5,929 nt of DNA, from the NCBI GenBank assembly GCA_002719575.1, contig PBHS01000004.1:38413-44341 (forward strand), in the 5' to 3' direction. Origin of the DNA: Gammaproteobacteria bacterium (GTDB taxonomy: Bacteria > Pseudomonadota > Gammaproteobacteria > Pseudomonadales > Pseudohongiellaceae). This document shows, one piece after another, positions 5,476 through 5,929 of the stretch. Under the pieces are notes generated by a model. The model made no database searches. It was not told the origin of the DNA and saw only the letters and a list, made by a program, of their open reading frames with translations. The translations under genes were made by a program, and so were the position numbers. Positions within the stretch are counted from its first letter, which is position 1; every line of letters begins with the position of its first letter.

Positions 5476-5929
5476 ATGAAAATAAGAAGATTCATTAGGA
5501 GTTTCTGGGTGCTGATGCTGAGTTCGTCTAGCATTGGCCTGCAGGCAGCGGAGATTGTTGATGCGCGCATTTGGCTGGCACCGGATCATACTCGCTTGGT
5601 ACTCGATCTCAGCGACTCGATTGAGTACAACACCTTCCTGTTAGAGGATCCCCACCGCCTTGTTGTGGATATAGAGTCTTCGTTCACTGCCCTCAATTTT
5701 CATAGACTAGACTTCACCGGAAGCCCGATCTCGAGGATTCGCACCGGCATACGAAACGAAGACTCGCTGAGAATAGTGCTTGATCTGACCGGCGAAGTTG
5801 AGCCTGAAAGCTTTAGCCTGGCGCCTAACAGTGAATTTGGCGAACGTTTAGTTCTGGACCTTTACGATAAAACGCCGAGTGAGCAGAACAAAAGCACGAA
5901 TCCGCCGGAAATCAAAATGGAAAATGAGG
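5476..5929 (+). CDS. amiB: N-acetylmuramoyl-L-alanine amidase, N-terminal part
   Basis: The gene runs off the window after 151 codons. A signal peptide comes first: basic KIRRFIR (2-8), a hydrophobic core (9-22), and likely cleavage after LQA (22-24). An AMIN domain follows (about 25-131), the module that brings amidases to the septum by binding peptidoglycan. Its markers are RLVLDLSDSIEYN (40-52), the DPHRLVVDI motif (58-66), ISRIRTGIRNEDSLRIVLDL (85-104) and a closing RLVLDLYDK. A Ser/Pro/Lys/Glu-rich linker begins at 133. The zinc-dependent Amidase_3 domain, which cuts the bond between MurNAc and L-Ala during daughter-cell separation, should lie beyond the window. Placement after tsaE supports amiB rather than amiA or amiC. 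The ATG at 5476 lacks a good Shine-Dalgarno sequence. AGGAG at 5497-5501 would suit GTG 5509, but that removes the basic n-region. The paired arginines are only a faint Tat-like match. It sits 97 bases after tsaE. Confidence 0.9.
   Translation, partial: MKIRRFIRSFWVLMLSSSSIGLQAAEIVDARIWLAPDHTRLVLDLSDSIEYNTFLLEDPHRLVVDIESSFTALNFHRLDFTGSPISRIRTGIRNEDSLRIVLDLTGEVEPESFSLAPNSEFGERLVLDLYDKTPSEQNKSTNPPEIKMENE

Noticed and set aside
5250..5570. Minus-strand frame across the end of tsaE and start of amiB
   Set aside because: It is antisense to two confidently assigned genes and shows no protein family features.

Overview
The window looks like chromosomal DNA of a gammaproteobacterium of roughly 50% GC, probably a marine or environmental lineage. 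The main reason is the block nnr (yjeF) - tsaE - amiB on the plus strand, the order seen in E. coli and many relatives ahead of mutL-miaA-hfq. The genus cannot be fixed from the sequence. The window is cut inside a gene at both ends.

Layout. (1) 1-476, plus: the 3' part of a ChaN-type haem-binding lipoprotein gene. (2) 577-1359, plus: an exported DUF4159 protein standing alone. (3) 1550-2101, minus: a small exported protein resembling DUF2059. (4) 2085 to about 2737, minus: what looks like a decaying gene. Its reading runs through one in-frame stop and one single-base frameshift, and probably a further break at its 5' end; only its last 75 codons are intact. (5) 2807-3244, plus: a MarR-family regulator behind a strong Shine-Dalgarno sequence and a TTG start, with overlapping palindromes upstream that could be its operator. 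(6) 3263-5378, plus: bifunctional NAD(P)HX epimerase/dehydratase, overlapped by 8 bases by the tRNA t6A ATPase gene tsaE. (7) 5476 to the end, plus: the signal peptide and AMIN domain of an N-acetylmuramoyl-L-alanine amidase.

How it works together. The right half is housekeeping: repair of damaged nicotinamide cofactors, tRNA t6A modification, and cell-wall splitting at division. The marR gene ends only 18 bases before nnr, so the regulator and this block may share a transcript. The left half is accessory and less conserved, with plus-strand envelope genes facing a minus-strand region that includes a probable pseudogene.

I did not find a mobile element, CRISPR array, RNA gene or clear new multi-gene system. 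The points most worth a second look are the broken minus-strand gene, the palindrome cluster before marR, and the link between marR and the nnr block.
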